Source: Aptenodytes patagonicus
Taxonomy: Eukaryota; Chordata; Aves; Sphenisciformes; Spheniscidae
Direction: 5' to 3'
DNA length: 64,000 nucleotides
Assembly (NCBI RefSeq): GCF_965638725.1
Contig: NC_134970.1
Coordinates: forward strand, 5,934,001-5,998,000
The translations under genes were made by a program, and so were the position numbers. Positions 47,514 through 64,000 of the stretch are shown piece after piece. Every line of letters begins with the position of its first letter. The first letter of the stretch is position 1. A model generated the notes under the pieces. It saw only the letters and a program-made list of their open reading frames with translations, had not been told where the DNA came from and made no database searches.

Positions 47514-64000
<16,487 letters not shown>

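Overview
The window is vertebrate nuclear DNA, almost certainly from a bird. It is GC-rich and full of long G/C homopolymer runs, as on avian microchromosomes. It carries an LTR of a type I recognise from many bird genomes, and its genes have standard vertebrate exon-intron structure. A 100-base run of N (43001-43100) marks a scaffold gap. I could not determine the species.

Three conserved protein-coding genes lie in the right-hand 40 kb, in the same relative order and orientation as on human chromosome 1p13 (AHCYL1 - STRIP1 - ALX3), here inverted. ALX3, a paired-like homeobox transcription factor, is on the + strand with four coding exons from 24304 to 30653. STRIP1, a scaffold of the STRIPAK phosphatase/kinase complex, is on the - strand with 21 coding exons from 44625 down to 34494. 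AHCYL1 (IRBIT), a catalytically inactive relative of S-adenosylhomocysteine hydrolase, is on the - strand with 16 coding exons from 56801 down to 47514. Its first coding exon (about 40 residues in human) lies beyond 64000. ALX3 and STRIP1 converge tail to tail. AHCYL1 and STRIP1 run in tandem, with only about 0.8 kb between the inferred AHCYL1 poly(A) site and the STRIP1 start codon.

The left 24 kb has no gene I can support. It is the expected ALX3-SLC6A17 intergenic interval. It holds a complete solo LTR (3860-4996) with a perfect 5-bp target-site duplication, a pair of diverged homeodomain-site-rich elements (8086-8336), a perfect spacerless 110-bp palindrome (16474-16583), AT-rich stretches that look like candidate regulatory DNA, and several simple repeats.

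The most interesting points are these: an apparently intact ALX3 in a bird although the gene has been reported lost in chicken; loss of about 22 residues after its homeodomain, probably because an E-V-R codon run became a splice donor; the 110-bp palindrome; the paired elements near 8.2 kb; and an 18-mer repeated upstream of STRIP1. No new multi-gene system is evident.
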